Positions 1-6,088 of a DNA stretch of 7,328 nt are shown in pieces. Position 1 is the stretch's first letter; the number at the start of each line of letters is the position of its first letter. Below the pieces are notes generated by a model. The model was given only the letters and a program-made list of their open reading frames with translations, was not told the origin of the DNA and searched no databases. The stretch comes from an uncultured Clostridia bacterium (GTDB lineage: Bacteria; Bacillota; Clostridia; Lachnospirales; Lachnospiraceae). A program made the translations under genes and the position numbers. The stretch lies in contig CAMONF010000225.1 in NCBI GenBank assembly GCA_946620335.1, positions 1 to 7,328 of the forward strand, read 5' to 3'.

Positions 1-1
1 A

Positions 2-84
2 AAAAAGTGGGAATCAGGGACGGTTCCTTTTCCCAGTTTTCAAAGAAAACTGGGAAAAGGAACCGTCCCTGATTCCCACTTTTT
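2..84. repeat. Perfect 40-bp inverted repeat (REP/MITE-like hairpin element)
   Basis: Positions 2-41 are the exact reverse complement of 45-84, with a 3-nt AAA loop at 42-44, so all 40 pairs match. The arms carry the motif GGGAATCAGGGACGGTTCC. The stem ends in A's on one side and T's on the other, so RNA from either strand would form a hairpin followed by U's. On the minus strand it begins 7 bp after the queA stop and could terminate queA transcription. A second copy starts at the other edge of the window (7294-7328). From memory, GGGACGGTTC-type dispersed palindromes are common between genes in Clostridia and are often linked to IS200/REP-associated Y1 transposases. No transposase is present here, so that link is inference. 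Confidence 0.93.
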
Positions 85-91
85 CACAAGC

Positions 92-1138
92 TCAGCAGAT
101 GAACATGGCATCCCCAAAGCTGAAGAACCTGTACCTTTCCCGCACAGCCTCCTCATAGGCAGCCAGCACGTGCTCCTTGCCCGCGAAGGCGGACACGAGC
201 ATGACCAGCGTCGACTCCGGCAGGTGGAAGTTGGTGATCAGGCCGTCCATGATCTTGAATTGGTAACCCGGATAGATAAAGATGTCCGTCCACCCGCTGG
301 CGGCCTGCAAGGTCCCGTCAGGCAGGGCGGCCGACTCCAGCGTCCGGCAGGAGGTGGTCCCCACGCAGATGACGCGGTGGCCGGCGGCATGGGTGTCATT
401 TACCAGCTTCGCCGTCTCCTCGGGCACAATATAAAATTCAGAGTGCATATGGTGGGACTCCACGTCGTCCACCTTGACCGGCCGGAAGGTGCCGAGGCCT
501 ACATGGAGGGTCACATGGGCGATGTTCACGCCCTTCTCCTTGATTTCCTTAAGCAGATCCTCCGTAAAATGAAGACCGGCCGTGGGCGCCGCCGCCGACC
601 CCTCCACCCTGGCGTAGACCGTGTTGTAGCGGGTCTTGTCCTCCAGACGGTGATGAATGTAAGGGGGCAGGGGCATCTCCCCCAGTTTGTCCAGGACTTC
701 CTCGAAAATCCCCTCGAAGGTGAAGCGGATCAGCCGGTTGCCCTCGGGCAGGACGTCGACCACCTCGCCGATCAGCGGGCAGTTCTCCGCCTTTCCGTCC
801 TCGCTCCCGAAGAGGATCCGGGTGCCCACCCGGCACTTTTTGCCGGGCTTCACCAGCGTCTCCCAGGTATCGGCGGACTTTCTCACCAGGAGCAGGATCT
901 CCACCTTGCCGAGGCTCCCCTCGCGGACACCATAGAGGCGGGCGGGGATTACCTTGGTGTCATTGATGACCAAGGTGTCTCCCGGCTCCAGATAGTTCAC
1001 AATGTTGCGGAAAGTGTCATGGGCAACGGCCCCGGTTTTCCTGTCCATCCGCAGAAGGCGGGAGGAGGACCGGTCCAGAAGGGGGTCCTGGGCGATCAGT
1101 TCCTTGGGCAGGTCATAGTAAAAATCAGACGTTTTCAT
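92..1138 (-). CDS. queA: S-adenosylmethionine:tRNA ribosyltransferase-isomerase
   Basis: QueA transfers the ribosyl part of S-adenosylmethionine to 7-aminomethyl-7-deazaguanine at the wobble position of GUN-anticodon tRNAs, making epoxyqueuosine in the cytosol. The 348-residue product has the usual family length and shows the family motifs in order: NDTKVIPARL (59-68), GSAAAPTAGLHF (180-191), GLGTFRPV (214-221), HSE (232-234), TTSCRTLE (261-268), NFHLPESTLVMLVSAF (303-318) and FSFGDAMFI (339-347). The start is ATG at 1138 followed by MKTSDFYYDLP, the typical QueA N-terminus. The ribosome site is weak (AAGAGA about 8 nt upstream). The gene appears intact. Its usual partner tgt is not in the window and could lie to the left. 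The 40-bp hairpin at 2-84 follows its stop codon and may act as its terminator. Confidence 0.97.
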   Translation of the reverse strand: MKTSDFYYDLPKELIAQDPLLDRSSSRLLRMDRKTGAVAHDTFRNIVNYLEPGDTLVINDTKVIPARLYGVREGSLGKVEILLLVRKSADTWETLVKPGKKCRVGTRILFGSEDGKAENCPLIGEVVDVLPEGNRLIRFTFEGIFEEVLDKLGEMPLPPYIHHRLEDKTRYNTVYARVEGSAAAPTAGLHFTEDLLKEIKEKGVNIAHVTLHVGLGTFRPVKVDDVESHHMHSEFYIVPEETAKLVNDTHAAGHRVICVGTTSCRTLESAALPDGTLQAASGWTDIFIYPGYQFKIMDGLITNFHLPESTLVMLVSAFAGKEHVLAAYEEAVRERYRFFSFGDAMFIC

Positions 1139-1166
1139 GGGTGTTCTCTTTTCGGTTCATATTTGC

Positions 1167-1346
1167 TCCCGGCCCTGCGTCACCGCAGCCGGGTGTTGCT
1201 TTATTCTGTTTGCTTCCTGGTCGCTGTTCGGCCCTGCGCCGCTGCCAGGTGCAGCTCTTCTCCCGGTTTCGCGTCACCGCCGCCGAGTGTGTTCATTTCC
1301 ATCTGTTACCAGTCTTCTCTCAGGCCTTGCGCAGGCGCTGTCGGCA
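1167..1346. repeat. Degenerate tandem duplication in the queA-yihY gap
   Basis: The 208-bp gap holds two diverged direct copies offset by 94 bp. Copy 1 starts at 1167 and copy 2 at 1261. Both open with TCCCGG, share GCGTCACCGC about 10 nt in, then GCCG and a GTG, and end with a related GGCC(C/T)TGCGC block. A hairpin lies in copy 1: CCCGGC (1168-1173) pairs with GCCGGG (1188-1193), with inner TGCG/CGCA. No good T-run follows, so I do not call it a terminator. A 33-codon ATG frame (1302 down to 1201, minus strand) crosses the unit junction. It lacks a convincing ribosome site and I do not call it a gene. Confidence 0.5.
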
Positions 1347-2576
1347 TCAGTAAATGTCCAGTCCTGAGTTATCCGACCGTCCGCCCGGATACTCCTCCAC
1401 CAGCTTCATGGTCATGTCCACGATGGCATTTCCCACGTCGTCCACCAGCTCGTCGTCAGCCACCAGAAGCTCCTCGGAGGCGTCCTTCTCATCCAGGTCC
1501 CAGACTTCGCCTGTCCGCCGCACCACGTAGCCGCCTTGCTCGCCGGGACGAACGGCCCGCCGGCGGCGCACCATCCGCTCATAGTCGTCAATATCCAGGT
1601 CGTCCCACATATCCCTGTCATCCGCGGGAGAAACGCCTCCGTTGGCCTTTCTCTCCCTGCGCCGCATCGCCTGGGCCTGCTCGGCCGCGATCTGGTCCGC
1701 CACCCTTCTCCGACGGGCGTCAGACATGCCCTGGACCTTCTCGCCGGTGCTGACGAAGACGTTGTTCTCCGGATCCTCGTAGATGATCCGGTTCATCACC
1801 GCCCCCACCAGAAGGAAGAGCATACAGAAATAAAGCCAGATCATGGCCAGGATGATGCCCGTCAGACTCCCGTAGGTATCCAGAAAGCTCTGGTTGTGGG
1901 AGTAGTACAGCGACATAAGGTAGGAAAAGAAGCACCAGATGGTGGCGACCACCAGGGCGCCGGGCAGCTGGGACCGGAAGGTATAGCGGCAGTTCGGCAC
2001 GAACTTATAGACCGCTATGAAGAGGATCAGCAGGCCGAAATAGGCGAAGAGGCTGCGGAAGGGATACATGGTCTCAATGAATTCCCCGAGCCAGGGAAAT
2101 GCCGACGCGATCAGCTCCCGCACCAGATTGCCGTAAACGTTGAGCTGGAGCGTGACGCTGATGATGGCCATGGCAGCCACGACCATGATCATGGACCGGA
2201 TGCGGAGGAAGAACCATCCGCGGGTCTCCTCCACATGGCTGATCACGTTGAGCCCATTGGTGAGGGCGTGGACCGCCTTGGAGGCGGAGTAGACCAGGAT
2301 CAGGAGTGAGACAGGCAGGAGGGTCTGGGGCTTGGCGTAGACCTCGTCGATGATGGTCGTGACATAGTCCGTAAGGCCCGCCGGAATGGCGGAAATGAGG
2401 CCCTCGATGAAGGCCACCGAGTCCAGCGTGGCCAGACGGGAAAGGGCGATGAGGATCGTGATGAAGGGCACGAAAGAAATGATCAGGAAATAAGCGCACA
2501 TCGCCGCGTACGCCCCAATGTGGTCATCCCTTATTCGGTCCGCCAGGACCTTGAAAGCCTTCAGGATCTCGTTCAT
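1347..2576 (-). CDS. YihY/virulence factor BrkB family inner-membrane protein
   Basis: This is a multi-pass membrane protein of the YihY/BrkB family (older annotations call it RNase BN-like). Its molecular role is not settled. The 409-residue product has about six hydrophobic segments near residues 22-46, 86-104, 126-148, 174-192, 205-225 and 237-262. The last holds the family-typical TYGSLTGIILAMIWLYF. Residues 263-409 form a long hydrophilic tail with arginine clusters (RRRR at 288-291 and 337-340, RRRERK at 305-310) followed by an acidic stretch. As I recall, ordinary members are nearer 270-300 residues, so the tail is an addition. The start is ATG at 2576, with GGAAAGG (2582-2588) 5 nt upstream. 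I see no convincing promoter. The gene follows the galM terminator and is probably transcribed alone. Confidence 0.9.
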   Translation of the reverse strand: MNEILKAFKVLADRIRDDHIGAYAAMCAYFLIISFVPFITILIALSRLATLDSVAFIEGLISAIPAGLTDYVTTIIDEVYAKPQTLLPVSLLILVYSASKAVHALTNGLNVISHVEETRGWFFLRIRSMIMVVAAMAIISVTLQLNVYGNLVRELIASAFPWLGEFIETMYPFRSLFAYFGLLILFIAVYKFVPNCRYTFRSQLPGALVVATIWCFFSYLMSLYYSHNQSFLDTYGSLTGIILAMIWLYFCMLFLLVGAVMNRIIYEDPENNVFVSTGEKVQGMSDARRRRVADQIAAEQAQAMRRRERKANGGVSPADDRDMWDDLDIDDYERMVRRRRAVRPGEQGGYVVRRTGEVWDLDEKDASEELLVADDELVDDVGNAIVDMTMKLVEEYPGGRSDNSGLDIY

Positions 2577-2732
2577 AGCTGCCTTTCCGTTCCGGAGTCA
2601 CACCTTTATCTTGTAAGTCTGTCGTCAGAATGACACACAGGCCTTATTTCCTCAACCGCCGTCCGCAACGGCACGCGGCTTCAGATTGGAAATAAACCCA
2701 TTGCCCCGGTCCCGCACCCGCTCTCATCGGGT

Positions 2733-2763
2733 AAAAAGCGGCTGCCGATACACAGGCAGCCGC
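2733..2763 (-). terminator. Intrinsic terminator of galM
   Basis: On the minus strand, a 9-bp perfect stem (GCGGCTGCC, 2755-2763, pairing with GGCAGCCGC, 2738-2746) with an 8-nt loop is followed at once by five T's (2733-2737). It lies 40 bp after the galM stop codon, which fits rho-independent termination of the galM transcript and separates galM from yihY. Confidence 0.88.
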
Positions 2764-2803
2764 CGTCCGGCCGCCTGGGAGGCGCCGGGCATGCCGTAGA
2801 CAC

Positions 2804-3853
2804 TTATTCAGCCTTCACGCCGAAGGCATACACAGTCGTCGTCAGATACCGCTCTCCGCTCTTCAGCACAGGGGAGGCAAAGGACGGCTCGTTGACCGCG
2901 TTGGGATAATACTGGGTCTCGAGGGCCAGGCCGCCGTGGACCACCACCGGCGCACCGCCCTTGCCGGCCGGTCCGGAGAGGAAGTTGCCCGCGTAGAACT
3001 GGATGCCCGGCAGGTCGGTCCTGACTTCCATGAGGATTCCGGACTCCGCCGAGAAGACCTCCGCCGCCTTGCGCATGCCCTCGCCGCGCAGGGCGAAGTT
3101 GTGGTCGTAGCCGCCGGTGAAGGCGAGCTGCTCGCAGGAAAGGTCCGCATCCCTGCCGATGGGCTTGGCCGTCCTGAAGTCGAAGGGCGTCCCCTCGACA
3201 GGCGCGACCGTGCCGAGCGGGATGCTCTGGCTGTCCACAGGCGTATAGCCGTCCGCGCAGATTGTCAGGCAGTGGCCGTAGATGTCGCCGCAGCCGGCGC
3301 CGTTCAGGTTAAAATAAGAGTGGTTGGTCATGTTGGCCACCGTGTCGGCGTTGGAAACACCGTCGTAGGTGATGGACAGGGCGTTGTCCTCGCTCAGGGC
3401 GTAGGTCACGGTGACGTCAAAAGCGCCCGGGAAGCCCTGGTCCAGGTCCGGGCTGTGGAGCGTGAAGGAAGCGCTCAGGCCGTCCTCCCCTGCTCTGCCC
3501 TCCCAGAGGCGGAAGTTGTAGCCGTCGGGGCAGCTGTGGAGGTTGTTGTCATTTTCATTGACGGCCAGCTGATAGCGCCTGCCGTTCAAGGTAAAGGCCG
3601 CGCCGGCGATCCGGTTGCCGTTCCGCCCGATGGTCGCCCCGAAATAATTGGGGTTGGTCTCATAGGGCGCCACGGTGTCGTAGCCGAGCACCACATCCCG
3701 CATGGCGCCTTTGGCGTCAGGCACGACCAGGCTCTGGAGAATGGCGCCGTAGCTGATGACAGTCATGGAAGCGCCGGCCTTGTTGGTGATTTCAAAGGCG
3801 GCCACATCCCGGCCATCCCCGGTCTTTCCAAATACATATTCTCTGACAGACAT
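2804..3853 (-). CDS. galM: Aldose 1-epimerase (mutarotase)
   Basis: GalM interconverts the alpha and beta anomers of galactose and glucose, feeding the Leloir pathway in the cytosol. With the start chosen here the product is 349 residues, typical for the family. Conserved active-site elements are visible: R81 in GRNGNRI, H106 in NNLH, catalytic-type H178 in NHSYFNLNG, D250 in GYDHNF and catalytic-type E312 in LALETQYYPNAVN. The frame is open upstream to 3886, but ATG at 3853 is preferred because AGGAGG lies 6 nt before it and the protein then begins MSVREYVFG. No galK, galT or sugar transporter is in the window. The leader carries a small hairpin (CGCAC/GTGCG, 3882-3894) and, farther up, a 20-bp palindrome at 3928-3947. 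Its promoter is unclear. Read-through from the RNA gene upstream is possible. Confidence 0.96.
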   Translation of the reverse strand: MSVREYVFGKTGDGRDVAAFEITNKAGASMTVISYGAILQSLVVPDAKGAMRDVVLGYDTVAPYETNPNYFGATIGRNGNRIAGAAFTLNGRRYQLAVNENDNNLHSCPDGYNFRLWEGRAGEDGLSASFTLHSPDLDQGFPGAFDVTVTYALSEDNALSITYDGVSNADTVANMTNHSYFNLNGAGCGDIYGHCLTICADGYTPVDSQSIPLGTVAPVEGTPFDFRTAKPIGRDADLSCEQLAFTGGYDHNFALRGEGMRKAAEVFSAESGILMEVRTDLPGIQFYAGNFLSGPAGKGGAPVVVHGGLALETQYYPNAVNEPSFASPVLKSGERYLTTTVYAFGVKAE

Positions 3854-3859
3854 TTCTTT

Positions 3860-3865
3860 CCTCCT
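3860..3865 (-). promoter_or_regulatory. Ribosome binding site deciding the galM start
   Basis: A perfect AGGAGG on the minus strand lies 6 nt before ATG at 3853. It supports this start over the upstream in-frame ATG at 3886, which would add 11 residues unlike known GalM N-termini. Confidence 0.9.
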
Positions 3866-3927
3866 GTCTGAAAATGAAGCCCGCACCCGGTGCGAGCGCG
3901 CCTTGACAAAGTTCCTTCACTATAATA

Positions 3928-3947
3928 CGCGGGCCATTGGGCCCGCG
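3928..3947. repeat. 20-bp palindrome in the galM leader
   Basis: CGCGGGCC (3928-3935) and GGCCCGCG (3940-3947) form a perfect 8-bp inverted repeat around ATTG. It lies between the U-run ending the putative RNA gene and galM. On the minus strand it is followed by TATTATAGTG, which resembles a -10 box, so it could be an operator within a galM promoter. It could equally be an RNA hairpin. It lacks a following T-run, so it is not a standard terminator. Confidence 0.5.
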
Positions 3948-3958
3948 CACAAATGACG

Positions 3959-4146
3959 AAAAAAGCTCCCAAAATGCCGTTCCTATGAAACTGACGCCTA
4001 GCCTTTCGCCAGGTGGGTAACCGCACTCGCATCGCTGCCTTCCGCCGGTAGTTGCTCGCGGCCTGACATTGAAACGACGATGTAGGAATCCCTTTAATTC
4101 AAATGTAGGTTCAGATAAAAAATAGGGGATCGCACATTCCAGGAGT
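3959..4146 (-). ncRNA. Probable structured non-coding RNA of about 188 nt, family not assigned
   Basis: No credible protein lies here, but the minus strand has a complete RNA transcription unit. A TTTACA-N17-TATAAT promoter ends 6 bp before the predicted 5' end. The first bases (4145-4134) pair with 3977-3966 in a 12-bp closing helix with some G-U pairs, and six U's follow (3964-3959). Inner helices can be drawn by hand: 4130-4126 with 4092-4088, 4088-4083 with 3985-3980, 4067-4062 with 4013-4008, and 4061-4058 with 4024-4021. A GAAA-containing hairpin pairs 4013-4008 with 4002-3997. Size, paired ends and an independent promoter recall 6S RNA or raiA-motif RNA. The branched fold fits a rod-like 6S RNA poorly. 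A raiA-type RNA is a low-confidence guess. It might also act as a leader for galM, 106 nt downstream. Confidence 0.72.
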
Positions 4147-4152
4147 GATTCC

Positions 4153-4181
4153 ATTATAATCGAAAACCCGCCCCGTGTAAA
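4153..4181 (-). promoter_or_regulatory. Sigma-A promoter of the putative ncRNA
   Basis: On the minus strand, TTTACA (4176-4181) and a perfect TATAAT (4153-4158) are separated by exactly 17 bp. The predicted start near 4146 falls at the first base of the closing helix of the RNA. The promoter lies 47 bp beyond the thrC stop, so it gives the RNA, and possibly galM, expression independent of thrC. Confidence 0.85.
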
Positions 4182-4192
4182 GACGGAAGGGC

Positions 4193-4215
4193 CCTGCCCG
4201 CCCATATTTGGCAGG
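4193..4215 (-). terminator. Weak hairpin after thrC, possible terminator
   Basis: CCTGCC/GGCAGG (4210-4215 with 4193-4198) forms a 6-bp stem with an 11-nt loop, 12 bp past the thrC stop. No U-tract follows on the minus strand, so termination may be inefficient or may rely on another mechanism. Confidence 0.3.
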
Positions 4216-4227
4216 AAATGAACCCAT

Positions 4228-5718
4228 TCAGATGCCCAGGATCCTCCGGACCTCCGCCTTCATGTCGGCAGGATCCACCACGGTCTTGTGGCGGATCGGG
4301 GCCGTCCGGATGTCCGTGATGGCCGCCGGCTCAGGCGTGCCGCCCAGACGGCTCAGCAGGTCGATGAGCTCGAAGTCCGTCTTGCCGGCCACCTCATCAG
4401 GGGCGATGGCGCCGACCACGGAGACAGCGAACTTGTAGGGGCTGGCCGTGGAGGCGATGACGGTGGGCGTCGTATCTCCGGTCTCTCGGACATAGCGGCG
4501 ATATACCGCGTTGCCGATGCCGGTGTGGGTGTCGATGACGTAGCCGGTCTTCTCGTAGAGCTCCCGGATCCCGGCGAAGTTCTCCTCCTCAGAGGCGAAG
4601 CCGCCGTAGAAGCCCGTGAGCTTGGCCCGCATGTCATCGGTGATATCGTACTTGCCGGTCCTGCCCAGGCTCTCCATGAAGGCGGCGCAGCGCTCCGCGT
4701 CGTCGCCGCAGGCCCTGTAAATGAGTCGCTCCAGATTGCTGGAGATCAGGATGTCCATGGACGGGGAGCTGGTCAGCAGGAAGGGCCGGTTCCGGTCATA
4801 CTCTCCGGTCTGGAAGAAGTCGTAGAGGACCTTGTTCTCGTTGGAGGCGCAGATGAGCTTGTGGATGGGCAGGCCCATCTGGCCGGCGTAGTAGGCGGCC
4901 AGGATGTTGCCGAAGTTGCCGGTGGGGACGGTGATGTTGATGGGGTCGCCTGTCTTTATTTCCCCGGAGGCAGCCATCTGGCAGTAAGCGTAGACGTAGT
5001 AGACGATCTGGGGGACCAGGCGGCCGATGTTGATGGAGTTGGCGGAACTGAAGCGGATGCCCTTGTCGGCAAGCTCAGCGGCCAGTTCCCGGTCGTTGAA
5101 GATCTTCTTGACCGCGGTCTGGGCGTCGTCGAAATTGCCCCGGATGGCCACGACGTGGGTGTTGGCCCCGCGCTGAGTCGCCATCTGGAGGTACTGAATG
5201 TTGGAAACGCCGCCGTGGGGGTAGAACACGATGATCCTGGTGCCCGGCACGTCGGCAAAGCCGGCCATGGCAGCCTTGCCGGTGTCGCCGGAGGTGGCTG
5301 TCAGGATGACGATCTCATCGGTCACGCCGTTCTTGCGGGCGGCGGTCACCATGAGGTGGGGAAGGATGGACAGGGCCATGTCCTTGAAGGCGATGGTGGC
5401 CCCGTGGTAGAGCTCCAGATAATAGGCGCCGTCCTTCTTCACCAGGGGCGCGATGGCGGGCGTGTCGAACTTCTCGTCGTAGGCGCCGGCGATGCAGGCC
5501 TTGAGCTCCTCCTCCGTGAAGTCGGTGAGCCATTCCTTCATGATCTCGTAGGCCAGCTCCCGGTAGGGCATGGTCTTCATTTCCTCCAGGGAACTGGTGA
5601 AGGTCGGGATGGAGGTGGGCACAAAGAGGCCGCCGTCCGGGGAGAGGCCGGTCAGAATGGCCGTGGACGCGCTCACCGGCTCCGCAAGGCTGCGTGTGGA
5701 TCTGTAAAGAATGGACAT
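4228..5718 (-). CDS. thrC: Threonine synthase
   Basis: This PLP enzyme converts O-phospho-L-homoserine and water to L-threonine and phosphate, the last step of threonine synthesis. The 496-residue product matches the longer threonine synthase form common in Clostridia and Proteobacteria. Visible features are the N-terminal LSPDGGLFVP (25-34), the PLP-binding K112 in HGATIAFKDMAL, TATSGDTGKAA (140-150), FYPHGGVSNIQYLQM (165-179) and the phosphate-binding GNFGNILAAYYA (267-278). The frame is open to 5898. ATG at 5718 is chosen because AAGGAG lies 6 nt upstream, MSILYRSTR is the usual N-terminus, and the promoter at 5840-5868 lies inside the extra 60 codons. The gene stands alone here, without hom or thrB, behind a leader of about 115 nt that holds a strong hairpin. 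Confidence 0.97.
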   Translation of the reverse strand: MSILYRSTRSLAEPVSASTAILTGLSPDGGLFVPTSIPTFTSSLEEMKTMPYRELAYEIMKEWLTDFTEEELKACIAGAYDEKFDTPAIAPLVKKDGAYYLELYHGATIAFKDMALSILPHLMVTAARKNGVTDEIVILTATSGDTGKAAMAGFADVPGTRIIVFYPHGGVSNIQYLQMATQRGANTHVVAIRGNFDDAQTAVKKIFNDRELAAELADKGIRFSSANSINIGRLVPQIVYYVYAYCQMAASGEIKTGDPINITVPTGNFGNILAAYYAGQMGLPIHKLICASNENKVLYDFFQTGEYDRNRPFLLTSSPSMDILISSNLERLIYRACGDDAERCAAFMESLGRTGKYDITDDMRAKLTGFYGGFASEEENFAGIRELYEKTGYVIDTHTGIGNAVYRRYVRETGDTTPTVIASTASPYKFAVSVVGAIAPDEVAGKTDFELIDLLSRLGGTPEPAAITDIRTAPIRHKTVVDPADMKAEVRRILGI

Positions 5719-5724
5719 AAGCGT

Positions 5725-5730
5725 CTCCTT
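5725..5730 (-). promoter_or_regulatory. Ribosome binding site deciding the thrC start
   Basis: AAGGAG on the minus strand lies 6 nt before ATG at 5718. It sets the start 60 codons inside the longest open frame. Confidence 0.88.
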
Positions 5731-5752
5731 CCTCAAAAAACTGATTCTATAA

Positions 5753-5782
5753 GGGAGCCGCCCGAGGCCGGGCGCCGCTCCC
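5753..5782 (-). promoter_or_regulatory. Strong hairpin in the thrC leader
   Basis: GGGAGC (5753-5758) pairs with GCTCCC (5777-5782), and CGCCCG (5759-5764) pairs with CGGGCG (5769-5774), with a 2-nt bulge and a 4-nt loop. The stem sits in the 5' untranslated region. A run of six T's (5735-5740) follows on the minus strand, but only after 12 nt, so it is not a textbook attenuator. I see no T-box sequence and no threonine-rich leader peptide. Confidence 0.55.
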
Positions 5783-5839
5783 CTGACAGGCAGGCGGCAA
5801 AGCGGTCCCTGCCCGGTCACGGACTGAATGTTCTGCCCG

Positions 5840-5868
5840 ATTATAGCATCCCTGAGCCCCGGAAACAA
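5840..5868 (-). promoter_or_regulatory. Sigma-A promoter of thrC with extended -10
   Basis: On the minus strand, TTGTTT (5863-5868) lies 17 bp from a perfect TATAAT (5840-5845). The -10 box is preceded by TGC, giving an extended -10 (TGnTATAAT). The predicted start near 5833 yields a leader of about 115 nt before thrC. The promoter is divergent from the tRNA promoter about 70 bp away. Confidence 0.8.
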
Positions 5869-5910
5869 TCTCCTTTCCGGAAAATCTCGTCTCCACACCC
5901 TCCCTTGCGG

Positions 5911-5968
5911 TTAAATTTTGGGATTTATAAATTTTATCCTTGACATTTCGGCCGCCAGGAGGCATAAT
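5911..5968 (+). promoter_or_regulatory. tRNA-Pro promoter with AT-rich upstream tract
   Basis: A consensus TTGACA (5940-5945) and CATAAT (5963-5968) are separated by 17 bp, and the predicted start is a few bases before the tRNA 5' end at 5980. The stretch 5911-5938 is strongly AT-rich, with A/T runs, in an otherwise GC-rich region. This is as expected for an UP element at a stable-RNA promoter. Confidence 0.88.
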
Positions 5969-5979
5969 GGTCTTCGTTG

Positions 5980-6053
5980 CGGGGTATGGCGTAGCTTGGT
6001 AGCGCGCACGGCTGGGGGCCGTGAGGTCGCGAGTTCAAATCTCGCTGCCCCGA
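5980..6053 (+). tRNA. tRNA-Pro, anticodon GGG
   Basis: A full cloverleaf is present. The acceptor stem CGGGGTA (5980-5986) pairs with TGCCCCG (6046-6052). The D-stem is GCGT/GCGC (5989-5992 with 6002-6005). The anticodon stem CACGG/CCGTG (6007-6011 with 6019-6023) closes loop CTGGGGG, with anticodon GGG at 6014-6016. The T-stem GCGAG/CTCGC (6029-6033 with 6041-6045) closes loop TTCAAAT. The discriminator base is A6053. The next bases are CGA, so the CCA end is not encoded. It reads CCC (and possibly CCU) proline codons. It is a single-gene unit with its own promoter and terminator. Confidence 0.97.
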
Positions 6054-6055
6054 CG

Positions 6056-6088
6056 AAGGCCTGGATCATATTGGTCCAGGCCTTTTTT
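6056..6088 (+). terminator. Intrinsic terminator of tRNA-Pro
   Basis: A perfect 10-bp stem, AAGGCCTGGA (6056-6065) with TCCAGGCCTT (6075-6084), has a 9-nt loop and ends in a run of six T's (6083-6088). It starts 3 nt after the tRNA discriminator base. Confidence 0.95.

Noticed and set aside
1201..1302. A 33-residue small ORF on the minus strand between yihY and queA
   Set aside because: It has no convincing ribosome site, and its sequence spans the junction of two degenerate repeat units.
170..1753. A 527-codon open frame on the plus strand
   Set aside because: It runs antisense to queA and the end of the YihY gene, has low-complexity composition and no recognisable domain. It is a shadow of GC-rich coding sequence.
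2767..2788. A GC-rich hairpin just after galM
   Set aside because: It has no T-run. The hairpin at 2733-2763 is the better terminator.
3903..3926. Perfect TTGACA and TATAAT hexamers on the plus strand
   Set aside because: They are only 12 bp apart, too close for a sigma-A promoter, and no gene lies downstream on that strand.
3997..4067. SRP RNA, because GTCAGG and CGGAAGGCAGC occur in order
   Set aside because: The two parts are separated by an insertion and the GGAA is not closed by the CC/GG pairs of SRP helix 8.
3792..4205. A 137-codon open frame on the minus strand across the galM-thrC gap
   Set aside because: It overlaps the galM start in another frame, covers the ncRNA and its promoter, and has no good ribosome site or known motif.
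5719..5898. An N-terminal extension of thrC by 60 residues
   Set aside because: The extension contains the thrC promoter, while the internal ATG has a good ribosome site and the normal threonine synthase N-terminus.
4288..5943. A 551-codon open frame on the plus strand
   Set aside because: It is antisense to thrC across its whole length, rich in G, V, D and A, without family features. thrC is unmistakable on the other strand.
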